Below the pieces are notes generated by a model, which worked only from the letters and a program-made list of their open reading frames with translations, was not told where the DNA came from and did not search any database. A stretch of DNA of 64,000 bases, from the NCBI RefSeq assembly GCF_015476655.1, contig NZ_JABFHF010000007.1, positions 152,800 to 216,799 on the forward strand, given 5' to 3'. Position 1 is the first letter of the stretch; the number at the start of each line of letters is the position of its first letter. The translations under genes were made by a program, and so were the position numbers. Positions 1 through 8,653 of the stretch are shown here, one piece after another. Source of the DNA: Aquiflexum lacus (GTDB lineage: Bacteria; Bacteroidota; Bacteroidia; Cytophagales; Cyclobacteriaceae).

Positions 1-1
1 A

Positions 2-124
2 TTAAACCACGGTGAGCATTTCTCAGGGATTCTGAGCAGTATGATTTTGAAGAAAATCGGGAAGCAGACCAGGGAAAACTTTGTCAAAATGAATATGGCA
101 TTGAAGGAGAAAGCGGAGGGTTGA
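2..124 (+). CDS. C-terminal end of an unidentified protein (partial)
   Basis: An open frame enters from outside the window and runs 40 codons to a TGA. The visible tail is basic and ends in KEKAEG. There is too little sequence to assign a family. It converges on the minus-strand acyl-CoA oxidase-like gene. The roughly 165 bp between them show no convincing terminator, but hold a 7-bp-period repeat at the far edge. That the frame is coding is inferred only from its openness and its position. Confidence 0.45.
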   Translation, partial: LNHGEHFSGILSSMILKKIGKQTRENFVKMNMALKEKAEG

Positions 125-288
125 ATTTTGGCGTTACAATACTCAGGGTCACGAAGCCAAAGGCTTAGGACAACTTGCCTACTACAATTCATCTTCAACC
201 TTTTAAAGTTCCGCAGGGGATTCTTCACTTCGCTTAAGAGTTTTCTGGAAAATAATAAGTTTTATAAAGCTCGTTCAGAATGACGTCA

Positions 289-316
289 ACTTCATACTTC
301 GGACTTCCAACTTCCA
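289..316 (-). repeat. 7-bp-period repeat array (ACTTCNN on the plus strand)
   Basis: Four consecutive 7-bp units of the form ACTTCNN (ACTTCAT, ACTTCGG, then two ACTTCCA). On the minus strand they read as purine-rich GGAAGTN-type units. The array overlaps the last codons and stop of the minus-strand acyl-CoA oxidase-like gene. It belongs to the intergenic heptad family described under findings. Confidence 0.7.
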
Positions 317-2616
317 ATCTCATTCCTTATCGCAATCGGTGCCCCAATGCAGCTTTCGGGAATGTCAAAAGCATCCGTAAGAGCAAGGGCATTTTTCCTA
401 ACTTCCCAGCAGAGTTGATTGACTTCCTTACGGATGGCTTTGGTTTTGTTTCCTTCCATGTAACCCTGTTCCAAATACCAACCTCTGTTTTGTTCAATGG
501 TATGCAAAGCGTATAGCTGACAAAGTTGGGTCAGGGCTGATTTGCAGTTTTCATCGGTGATTTCGTGAACTTGTTTTTGGAACTCTTCCAAGACTACCCT
601 CTCAATATAAGCTTGTCCAACATTGAGCAAATGGTGCTGGGCCACATTGAATGCATCGAAGGAGTCCATACCTTCATCAATATGCCTTTTGAGCCTTTGT
701 GCTGCGCTGCTCAAGATGGCTTTTTCTCTATACATAAATGCACTGAGATGAAAGTTGAAATCTAAGAGATGGTCTTGGTCAGTACTGCGGATGATGATGG
801 GGTTTTTCTCAATAAAGGAAGTCTTTGCTTGGTTTGCTATATAATTGAAAACGGTGAAAATGTTCATATCCCCAAACTCCTGTCTGAATTCAGTCAGCCT
901 ATTTTTGGCCACCAATTGCATCAGAACTACATTATCCCCTTCAAAAGTCGTGTACACGTCCGTATCATTCTTGAGCGCATCAATCCGGTTTTCGGAAAGA
1001 TATCCCTTTCCACCACAGGCTTCCCTGCATTCCTGCAAAGTGGAGGTTGTAAACCAGGTTGTATAGGCCTTAAGTCCTGCTGCCAAGGCTTCGATTTCCT
1101 GGGCATCCTCTTCTTTTCTCTCCAAAAATCTTTGGGTAAGGTATTTTAGGGCAAAATGAAGTGCATAGGATTTTGCTAAAGGAGGCATCAATCTCCTCTG
1201 ATGCATGCGGTAATTCAGGATAGGCACCTCTTCTCCACCTTCTGGACCAAACTGCTTTCTTGTTTCCCCATACCTGATGGCGATGGTCAGACCTGTCTTG
1301 CTGGCTGAAAGTGCTGAACGGGGAATACCGATTCTGCCGCCTACCAAAGTTCCCAACATGGTGAAAAACCTTCGGTTATCTGAACTGATTGGACTTTCAA
1401 ATTCTCCTTGCTCATTGACAGCGGCAAATTTATCCAGCATGTTTTCTTTTGGAATAACTACTTGGTCAAAATAGATAACACCATTGTCCACCCCATTGAG
1501 GCCCATTTTTCTGCCACAGTCTTCTATCCTCACACCTTTGATGCTTTTTCCTTCGGAAGTTCTCAAAGGAACAACAAAAGCATTAACCCCATAATCTTCC
1601 CCATCAATGATCAGTTTCGCAAATACAGTTGCAGCTTGACCATGAAGTGCTGCATTTCCAATATATTCTTTTCTGGCTTCGGGATTTGGGGTATGGATGA
1701 CAAAGGTTTGGTCTTGGTGATTGTAAGAGGCGGTCGTTTCCAATCCCCTCACATTGGAACCATGGCCGGTTTCGGTCATGGCAAAGCACCCGGGCAGTTT
1801 CAGGCTTCCGATATCTTGGAGGTATTTTTTATGGTGCTTTTCTGTTCCCAAAAAGAAAACACTCATACCCCAAAGTCCAAACTGTACCCCAAATTTGATC
1901 ACCATGCTCAGATCATGATAGCTCAAAGTTTCCATGATGGTGAAATACCCCTCCATATCATCTTTGCCTCCGGCATATTCAGGGAATGCCCAGGAACCAT
2001 AACCTTGTTTTGCCAATTCCTGACACCATTGCAAGACTTGCTCTCTTTGGTCGAAAAGGCTGTCGTATTCTCTGTAGGCAAATGTGGGATCAGCGATAAT
2101 TCTTTTTACATTTTTGATTAAAGTGTGTTGGCTTCCATCCAATAAGGAAGTCATTTGACCTATATCAAAGTTGCTTTCTTTATGATACTCTGTGGTAATG
2201 GTCTTATGGTCTGATTTGAAAGTGTAACCTGCTTCCTTGCTCAATAAACCCAGGGCCAACTCTGTTTCCTGAAAATCGGTTTGAAGGCTTGATTTGAAGT
2301 TCAGCTTTTTCTGTCCCGAATGATGAGTGGCCAAAGCTTTCCCGATTTCATATAGATTTGGCAAATTGTTCAGATCCAGTTTTTTGACAGAAGATTTCCA
2401 GGATTTGAAGTCTTTAGGTTTTGGAGGTTTGCTTGGGTCCAACAGTGAAATCAGCCAATTTTTCTCCTCTGCATTGATCCAGGATTGTTTATCGATCAAT
2501 GAATTGATTTCTCTAAGTTCTGATGGGGTCAGTACCCCGTCCGCCCAAAGCGTATAGTAAAGTGGTAAAAAAATATAGAGTTTTGGGTTTTCTGTGATAA
2601 ATTTGGATTTGAGCAT
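292..2616 (-). CDS. Acyl-CoA oxidase / acyl-CoA dehydrogenase family protein
   Basis: A 774-residue flavoprotein of the acyl-CoA oxidase/long acyl-CoA dehydrogenase type, predicted to catalyse the first, alpha-beta-desaturating step of fatty-acyl-CoA beta-oxidation in the cytoplasm. The FAD/substrate-binding signature CFAMTETGHGSNVRG lies near residues 277-291. ACGGKGY is followed by TFEGDN near 557-562, whose Glu matches the catalytic base of acyl-CoA oxidases. The length fits oxidases (about 650-780) better than short dehydrogenases (about 380). Residues 10-60 form an extra N-terminal helical segment with LWADGVLTPSELREI, which resembles a TerB-like motif (weak inference). The final residues GSWKSEV and the stop are written in a 7-bp repeat array. 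Whether the electron acceptor is oxygen or ETF cannot be decided from sequence. Confidence 0.9.
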   Translation of the reverse strand: MLKSKFITENPKLYIFLPLYYTLWADGVLTPSELREINSLIDKQSWINAEEKNWLISLLDPSKPPKPKDFKSWKSSVKKLDLNNLPNLYEIGKALATHHSGQKKLNFKSSLQTDFQETELALGLLSKEAGYTFKSDHKTITTEYHKESNFDIGQMTSLLDGSQHTLIKNVKRIIADPTFAYREYDSLFDQREQVLQWCQELAKQGYGSWAFPEYAGGKDDMEGYFTIMETLSYHDLSMVIKFGVQFGLWGMSVFFLGTEKHHKKYLQDIGSLKLPGCFAMTETGHGSNVRGLETTASYNHQDQTFVIHTPNPEARKEYIGNAALHGQAATVFAKLIIDGEDYGVNAFVVPLRTSEGKSIKGVRIEDCGRKMGLNGVDNGVIYFDQVVIPKENMLDKFAAVNEQGEFESPISSDNRRFFTMLGTLVGGRIGIPRSALSASKTGLTIAIRYGETRKQFGPEGGEEVPILNYRMHQRRLMPPLAKSYALHFALKYLTQRFLERKEEDAQEIEALAAGLKAYTTWFTTSTLQECREACGGKGYLSENRIDALKNDTDVYTTFEGDNVVLMQLVAKNRLTEFRQEFGDMNIFTVFNYIANQAKTSFIEKNPIIIRSTDQDHLLDFNFHLSAFMYREKAILSSAAQRLKRHIDEGMDSFDAFNVAQHHLLNVGQAYIERVVLEEFQKQVHEITDENCKSALTQLCQLYALHTIEQNRGWYLEQGYMEGNKTKAIRKEVNQLCWEVRKNALALTDAFDIPESCIGAPIAIRNEIGSWKSEV

Positions 2617-2739
2617 GTCTTTGGTAATTTGGGATTAAAGTATGATGAACTTAGAAAGCCAGTAAAATTTTTAGTTCTGAATGGAACTGTAGACGTACTC
2701 TTTATAACGGTGCCAGCTGAGAATGGATTGTTTATTTGA

Positions 2740-5436
2740 TCAGCCGGTGTTTTTAAGACCACTAGCCAAAGCGGTGGTGATTTCCAGCAGTTTTTTTATC
2801 ATAGGCTCTGCCACATCCGGATTATCTGTTTTGAGTTTTCTCCACTCCCCCAATTTTTGTATTTGAAATTTATGCAATGTGTTCAAAGCAAATTCCCTTC
2901 TTTTCATGTTGTTGATTTGGCTGGTTCTTCTTGTTTCACGATCACTATCAAACATATCTCCGATTTCATCCAGACTTCGTCGGTGCTCTTCCAAAATGAT
3001 TTCCATAATTTCATTTTTGACATTTTTATTGTTGACCAAATCTGAATACCGCTCCATCAAATTGGTGTCAGAATTCATGAGATTGGTTTCCAGTTGGATA
3101 AGTATATACATGAGTAGTGGCCACTCTCCTGTAAGGCTCCGCAATTTTTGATAATCTTTTGGCTTTTCCTTTCTCAATCTAGACAGTGCATGGCCTATAC
3201 CAAACCAGCCTGTAATATTGAATCTGGATTGACTCCAGCTGAATACCCATGGAATGGCCCTGAGGTCTGAAAGTGACCTTGTTCCGGTACGTCTTGCAGG
3301 CCTGGATCCGATTTTGGTAAGTTCCAGGACATCAATAGGAGTTGCCTCACCATAAAACTCAATAAAGGATTTGTGTTTGATCAACTGTTTGTAATATTCC
3401 AAAGAAAAATCTGAAAGCAATTTCATGATTTCATTTGGGTATTCCGGTATTCCGTTTGGATGCTTGAAATAAGCCGTTTGCAAAGCAACTCCCGACAGCA
3501 GCATTTCCATATTGTAGGTTCCATTGAGCAGATTGGCAAATTGTTGGGCAATGGTCTCACCCTGTATGGTAAGTTTGATTTCACCGCTTAGACTTCCTGC
3601 GGGCATACTTTCAAGAAACCTGTGGTATTTGCCACCTCCTCTACTAATGGTACCGCCGATTCCATGAAAGTACTTGAAGCGAATACTATGGTCTTTGGCA
3701 ATCTTGGACAATCTGAGTTCAGTTTGGTAAATATTCCATCTGCTGGAAAGTATCCCTCCGTCTTTATTGCTGTCACTATAACCCAACATAATTTCCTGTA
3801 TATCACTTTTTGGAATAAAAGGATGGGATAGGTAGGCATCCATGATTTGGTCCGAATGGTCGAGGTCATCTATGGTTTCAAATAGCGGTACTACATGAAA
3901 CTGATTTTTATCCAAACCAACTTCTCTCATGAAAACAAAAACCACCAATAAATCTGCAACGCCTCTCGTCATGCTAACAATGAATGAACCAATTCCCTCA
4001 TTACCAAATTTGTCCGAATGTTCTTTGATCACTCTGAAACAGTCCAGTACTTTATCCGCCTCCTCGCCAAATGATTTTCCTGAAGCTGCAAATGGTCTTC
4101 CGCTTTTCAGTTCCTTGCTCAAAAAGTTGATCTTCTCTTCTTCTTCCCATGTACTGAAGGAGGAGTTTTCAAACCCGGTTTTTTCTAAAATTTGTTGTAT
4201 GGCCCGATCATGAAATTCACTGTTTTGACGGATGTCCAATTTGGCAAGGTGAAATCCAAAGCATTGGACAAACCGCTGCAAGGGGAAAATCGATTTTTCG
4301 ATAATCCTGAATGCTTTTATTTCTAAAAGGCTCTTTCTAAGAATTTCAAGATCTTTTGCCAATTCGTTTGAACTCGAATAATGCTTGTTTTCTTCAAAAT
4401 TCCCGCCTATTGTGTTTTCAAGTTTCAACAACATCAGGTTGATATATTGTCTCCAAGGTTCATAAGTATTCCTTTCCACAGCTTTTTTTCCCTGTTCGCC
4501 AAAAACTACCGACAAGTTGTTGATAGCTTTTACAAGATCAGGAGGAACTGGGTTTCGGATCTCAGAAAAACTCATTTCTGCTGCAAGGGCAACCAATTGT
4601 TTTTTGAGAAGCCAAAGCGCTGCTTCTCTATGGGCTATCAAGGTATCCTTTGTAAGTGCTGCGGTGACATAGGGGTGTCCATCGCGGTCACCACCCACCC
4701 AACTACCAAAAGTCATTTGCGGGAATTCCTCTGCCATGCGTAAAGATTGTGGATCAAAACCTGCTTCAATCCAGCTCATCCTTAATTTCTCGTCACTTTT
4801 TTCAAGGATTTTTGGAAAAACCTTGGTAAGGTAATGCATGACATTATTGCGTTCAGCTTTCACAGTAGGCTTTTCCAGATAAACTTCACCTGTCCTCCAC
4901 CACCTTTCTAAAAGTGTGGTGATTTCTTCTTCAATGGCTTTTCTTTCGATATTAGAGTAAATGCTATTGTCCAGCTTGAGTAAAGTGAGGTACAACTCTC
5001 TATGAAGTTCGAGAATGGATATTCTTTTGGCTTCTGTTGGGTGGGCAGTAAGCACAGGGGATACATTGACCATCTGGATGATTTCCAAGATCTGTGATTC
5101 TTTCAGTCCCCGTTGTTTCCACCTATTGAAAGTCTCTGACCAAGAACCTCTGATGCCGGGCATTCCGGCCTCATCTACTTTTTTACGCCTAAACTGAACA
5201 GCCGCATTTTCTTCAACCAGATTCATCAGTTGTAAGTAAATGCTGAGTATTTGGATCTGCTTTTCTTCCAAATTAGGTCCCAGATCAGCTATTTTGTTTA
5301 GATCGATTTCTTTTTCAAGGAGTCCTGATAGCTCAGTCTCACCCAAGCTGTTCAACACTTTTTTAAAACAAGTAGTCAAAAATGACATGTCTGAGTCTAT
5401 TTTATCAAATAAAAGCAGCGGTGATAGTTTATTCAT
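2740..5436 (-). CDS. ppc: Phosphoenolpyruvate carboxylase
   Basis: An 898-residue protein that carboxylates PEP with bicarbonate to give oxaloacetate, the anaplerotic feed of the TCA cycle. The catalytic-histidine motif VLTAHPTEAKR lies at 128-138 (His131). LGYSDSNKDGG and the glycine-rich loop GIGGTISRGGG follow in the middle. IGSRPARRTGTRSLSDLRAI-type sequence holds the active-site arginines and precedes the allosteric region. The chain ends in KNTG, the invariant C-terminal tetrapeptide pattern (QNTG in E. coli). It is full length for the family. The acyl-CoA oxidase-like gene lies 123 bp downstream on the same strand, so co-transcription is possible but not shown. Confidence 0.97.
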   Translation of the reverse strand: MNKLSPLLLFDKIDSDMSFLTTCFKKVLNSLGETELSGLLEKEIDLNKIADLGPNLEEKQIQILSIYLQLMNLVEENAAVQFRRKKVDEAGMPGIRGSWSETFNRWKQRGLKESQILEIIQMVNVSPVLTAHPTEAKRISILELHRELYLTLLKLDNSIYSNIERKAIEEEITTLLERWWRTGEVYLEKPTVKAERNNVMHYLTKVFPKILEKSDEKLRMSWIEAGFDPQSLRMAEEFPQMTFGSWVGGDRDGHPYVTAALTKDTLIAHREAALWLLKKQLVALAAEMSFSEIRNPVPPDLVKAINNLSVVFGEQGKKAVERNTYEPWRQYINLMLLKLENTIGGNFEENKHYSSSNELAKDLEILRKSLLEIKAFRIIEKSIFPLQRFVQCFGFHLAKLDIRQNSEFHDRAIQQILEKTGFENSSFSTWEEEEKINFLSKELKSGRPFAASGKSFGEEADKVLDCFRVIKEHSDKFGNEGIGSFIVSMTRGVADLLVVFVFMREVGLDKNQFHVVPLFETIDDLDHSDQIMDAYLSHPFIPKSDIQEIMLGYSDSNKDGGILSSRWNIYQTELRLSKIAKDHSIRFKYFHGIGGTISRGGGKYHRFLESMPAGSLSGEIKLTIQGETIAQQFANLLNGTYNMEMLLSGVALQTAYFKHPNGIPEYPNEIMKLLSDFSLEYYKQLIKHKSFIEFYGEATPIDVLELTKIGSRPARRTGTRSLSDLRAIPWVFSWSQSRFNITGWFGIGHALSRLRKEKPKDYQKLRSLTGEWPLLMYILIQLETNLMNSDTNLMERYSDLVNNKNVKNEIMEIILEEHRRSLDEIGDMFDSDRETRRTSQINNMKRREFALNTLHKFQIQKLGEWRKLKTDNPDVAEPMIKKLLEITTALASGLKNTG

Positions 5437-5708
5437 TAGTTTAAATTTTTAAAATTGAAAAATCAATCAATTTATAGGTTTGAAGTTTGGTTAAATGTAT
5501 TCATCAATGCAATAAATGAAAGTGTCCTATATATCAGTCATCCGACTTCGGTCTTTAATAGCATAATGGGTCATTGGCAAAGAAGCGTATAACCATGAAT
5601 AAGAAATTCAGATAACTTAAATTTAAGTATATATTTAATAAAGACTAAATTTATTCTTTTTAAAAAGGCGAGAGGCTTCGTATTTGGAAAAATTTTAATT
5701 TTAGGGTA

Positions 5709-6710
5709 ATGAAAAAAATAATAGATAGTAATATTCATTGGGGAGTATTGGGTGTAGGCAATGTCTGTGAAATAAAATCAGCACCTGCCATGAATCTCAT
5801 ACCCAATAGTCGCTTGGTGGCAGTAATGAGGAGAAATGAGGAAAAAGTCAAGGATTATGCAAAAAGACATCATGTTCCTAAATGGTATACCTCAGCAGAG
5901 GAATTGGTCAATGACCCGGAGGTTAATGCCATTTACATTGCCACCCCACCTCATATGCATTTACCATATACCAAATTGGCTGCTGCTGTCGGCAAAGCCG
6001 TTTATGTGGAAAAGCCTATGGGAAGGACACATGATGAATGCAAAGAAATGATAGCCGTTTGTGAAAAAGCAGGTGTACCACTTTATGTGGCTTACTATCG
6101 GAGGGCTTTACCGCATTTTCTGAAAATCAAAAAATTCATTGAGGAAGGTGCATTAGGGGATGTCAGAACTGTACATATCAATTTAAAGCAGGTTTTGATC
6201 CCTGAATTGGTGGCTAAGATGGGTGACAATTGGAGAATACACCCGGAAATAGCAGGAGGAGGGTACTTTTTTGATCTAGCTTCGCATCAATTGGATTTAT
6301 TAGATTTCTTTTTTGGACCTATTGTCCAAGCCAACGGTTTTTCTGCCAATCAGGCCAAGTCCTATCAGGCTGAAGATATTGTCGGTGGGAGTTTTGTTTC
6401 TGAAAATGGGGTACTCGGGACAGGAAATTGGTGCTTCACTACTTCCAAAACTTCGGAAATAGATGAGATCATTATATACGGTAGTAAAGGGAAAATCAGC
6501 TTTGAGACTTTTGGAAAGGGAGAGTTTGTCCTAGAAAAAGATGGTCAAGAAACGATGCACTTCCAAGTGGACCTGCCACATCATATTCAGGAGCCTTTGA
6601 TCAAAACTGTTGTTGAGGATCTTTTAGGTTCAGGAGAGTGTATGAGTACCGGGACTTCAGCTGCAAGGACCAATTGGGTGATGGATAGGTTGGTGTATAG
6701 GAGAGGGTAG
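5709..6710 (+). CDS. Gfo/Idh/MocA family NAD(P)-dependent oxidoreductase
   Basis: A 333-residue cytoplasmic dehydrogenase of the glucose-fructose oxidoreductase/inositol dehydrogenase family. The Rossmann motif GVGNV is at 15-19. The catalytic-site EKP is at 101-103, and YYRRALP near 130 fits the substrate domain. Members oxidise or reduce sugars, inositols or their derivatives, and the substrate here cannot be named. It stands alone: PEP carboxylase is divergent and DUF819 is convergent. Its TAG stop is the first three bases of a 7-bp-period repeat (TAGANNN). Confidence 0.9.
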   Translation: MKKIIDSNIHWGVLGVGNVCEIKSAPAMNLIPNSRLVAVMRRNEEKVKDYAKRHHVPKWYTSAEELVNDPEVNAIYIATPPHMHLPYTKLAAAVGKAVYVEKPMGRTHDECKEMIAVCEKAGVPLYVAYYRRALPHFLKIKKFIEEGALGDVRTVHINLKQVLIPELVAKMGDNWRIHPEIAGGGYFFDLASHQLDLLDFFFGPIVQANGFSANQAKSYQAEDIVGGSFVSENGVLGTGNWCFTTSKTSEIDEIIIYGSKGKISFETFGKGEFVLEKDGQETMHFQVDLPHHIQEPLIKTVVEDLLGSGECMSTGTSAARTNWVMDRLVYRRG

Positions 6711-6735
6711 ATTTTAGAAGGTAGATTTTAGATTT
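6708..6735 (+). repeat. 7-bp-period repeat array (TAGANNN)
   Basis: Four tandem 7-bp units, TAGATTT, TAGAAGG and two more TAGATTT, begin exactly at the TAG stop of the Gfo/Idh gene. The array is complementary in part to the array at 7074-7101 (shared AGATTTTAGA on opposite strands). Confidence 0.65.
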
Positions 6736-7143
6736 GAAAAAAGTACAATCCGCCATGGCGGACAAGTCGTACGACGTACCAAGTACCAAAAAGGGGCATG
6801 ATCAAAAGCAGACAAGTAGTGCAAAGTTAAAAGTAGGATGATTTGAGAATTCATTCATTACCATATAATCCATTTTATAAATCTAAAATAAAAAATCACA
6901 AATCTTAAATTTTATCCGTGGACTAAGCGTGGATTTGATCTACACCTTTATTTCATTGCAATTTGTAATTCCAGTATATATGGCTTAATGTAATGGCAAA
7001 TTGGCACACCTTTAATTAGAAATTCAACCTCAAGAGGGTAAACATCTTAGTTCCTATGGGACCGGCCGACAGGTCTAAAATCTCACGTTTCAAGTCTCAA
7101 CTATCGAATATGGATCATAAGGGCAATCCACCTGGAGTGAGAT
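6711..7143. other. Convergent intergenic region with repeat arrays and a palindrome
   Basis: This 433-bp spacer lies between two gene 3' ends. It holds heptad arrays at both sides, a 14-bp perfect palindrome TCCGCCATGGCGGA at 6749-6762, two GTACCAA units just after it (6777-6790), and a CCGGCCGACAGG stretch near 7062. I see no open frame that looks like a gene and no classical U-tract terminator. Confidence 0.6.
7074..7101 (-). repeat. 7-bp-period repeat array (TCTNANN on plus strand)
   Basis: Four 7-bp units, starting TCTAAAA and TCTCACG on the plus strand. They read purine-rich on the minus strand, the coding strand of the DUF819 gene whose stop lies 43 bp away. The array is an inverted partner of the one at 6708-6735. 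Confidence 0.55.
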
Positions 7144-8451
7144 TTAAAACATCTTTAAAATATTGGCTACCAAAAAGCCCAGATAATTCCCAATGGCATA
7201 TCCAATGATTCCTATGGTAATACCAGATACCATAATTTGTCTGTTTCGTAATGCACCGGCAATGACTGGCACAAAAGGGGGGCTACAGATAAAAGCTACC
7301 GAAGTGATCATGGTGGTGTCGGCATCAATTTTGAAAATTTTACTCAGTAAAACGTGGACTGTCAGCGATCCAAAAACAGCCAAGGATATATAACCCAATA
7401 GGGCAGGGGTGAGTCCTTCAAAGTTTCTGATATCAGCCATAGATGCCACCACAAGACTGAATATCAGGATCAGATACATACCGGCATCAAATGATTTTTC
7501 TACTCGGTTGATTGCAGGGATGAGCGAAGCCAATATACCCAAGGTGGTAATGCTGAGGATTACTACTACCATCAGCAAGTTCTCCGGGACCATGAGCGAT
7601 AATCCTCCGCCAATGCTCAAAATGCCAATTGCCACCAGCAAGGCCTTTCCCAATTGAAATAGTGTTTTTTTATTTAAAAAACCCCAAAAGTTTTCTTTTT
7701 CTTCATTTTCCTGAAGTTCGAATTGTCCTGTAGGCAAAGGGAATTTGGTAAGGTATTTATTAAAAAATCTATGTCCTACGGAAAGTAAAAACGAAAGGTA
7801 AAAAACACCAACTATCAGGTCATAGGTATGCGTCAATATATAGGTGTTGGCATCCACATCCAGCATCATTTTCAAAGAAGCCAAATTTGGAGTTCCTCCT
7901 GTATAAACCCCGATCAATAAACCTGAAACTTTCCATAAGTCTTTAATACCACTTTCCCGAAAAATGAAAAAGCCAATTACAATCACAAAGACTACTGAAA
8001 ACAGACCGATCAATAAGGAGGAAAACGTTTTTCCAGCCATTTCCTTCCATTGTTTGATATTGGAAGAGAATAGCATTAAAGGAATGGCCAAAAGAATACT
8101 AACACTCATTAAGACGTCTCTTAATTTATAAATCTGAAAAGCAAGTAAATTTTCTTCAACGATTTGACCATTATCCAAGAGTTCTTTTATTTCCTCAGGA
8201 CTTGCTTTGGGATTGGTGACCAGAAATTCATTCAGGAAGGTCCCCATACTTGGCAGGAGTCCTGTGTTACCCAATAATATTCCAATGATATAAGCGATGA
8301 TGACAGGGCCAAGTTTATTGAGTGTGGGGTACTTGAAACAAAAGTATAATATAATTGCTGGCATCAAGATATAGAAAATTGCCAAAAGAATGATACCTAT
8401 TGTCATGGGTGCTTGTTTTGAAATTGAAAATAGTAAAAAATACTGTTCCAA
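7144..8451 (-). CDS. DUF819 family integral membrane protein
   Basis: A 435-residue hydrophobic protein with about ten or eleven predicted membrane spans, matching the DUF819 (YjcL-like) family. A soluble, charged loop lies near 55-85 (SPEEIKELLDNGQIVEENL). Near 195-205 GGTPNLASLKMM precedes another span, and SPPFVPVIAGALRNRQ lies close to the C-terminus; such glycine-, asparagine- and proline-rich segments inside membrane parts are typical of transporters. The function of the family is not established, and an ion or organic-acid transport role is inference. It is divergent from the membrane pyrophosphatase with 202 bp between starts. Confidence 0.88.
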   Translation of the reverse strand: MEQYFLLFSISKQAPMTIGIILLAIFYILMPAIILYFCFKYPTLNKLGPVIIAYIIGILLGNTGLLPSMGTFLNEFLVTNPKASPEEIKELLDNGQIVEENLLAFQIYKLRDVLMSVSILLAIPLMLFSSNIKQWKEMAGKTFSSLLIGLFSVVFVIVIGFFIFRESGIKDLWKVSGLLIGVYTGGTPNLASLKMMLDVDANTYILTHTYDLIVGVFYLSFLLSVGHRFFNKYLTKFPLPTGQFELQENEEKENFWGFLNKKTLFQLGKALLVAIGILSIGGGLSLMVPENLLMVVVILSITTLGILASLIPAINRVEKSFDAGMYLILIFSLVVASMADIRNFEGLTPALLGYISLAVFGSLTVHVLLSKIFKIDADTTMITSVAFICSPPFVPVIAGALRNRQIMVSGITIGIIGYAIGNYLGFLVANILKMF

Positions 8452-8584
8452 TTCATATAGTTATTTTTTTTGATCCTGTAACCACGACGTCAGTTAAGGA
8501 TTTGTTAGACATTATTTGACTGAATAGTGGAAATTTGGTACAAATATTCTTTGGTTATAAAAACATGACTTTTATCTGAATTGG

Positions 8585-8614
8585 TTGGTAGATATATGAA
8601 TAATAATATCTTTG
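8585..8614 (+). promoter_or_regulatory. Predicted Bacteroidota-type promoter of hppA
   Basis: A TTG (8585-8587) is followed after 19 bp by TATCTTTG (8607-8614), matching the -33 TTG and -7 TAnnTTTG boxes of Bacteroidota housekeeping promoters. The hppA start codon is 39 bp beyond. Confidence 0.55.
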
Positions 8615-8653
8615 TCGGATTAAAATTTTGACAGTAAACTCTTAAAAAGCATT

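Noticed and set aside
1408..2121. 237-codon frame on the plus strand
   Set aside because: It is antisense to the well-supported acyl-CoA oxidase-like gene and has no recognisable protein features.
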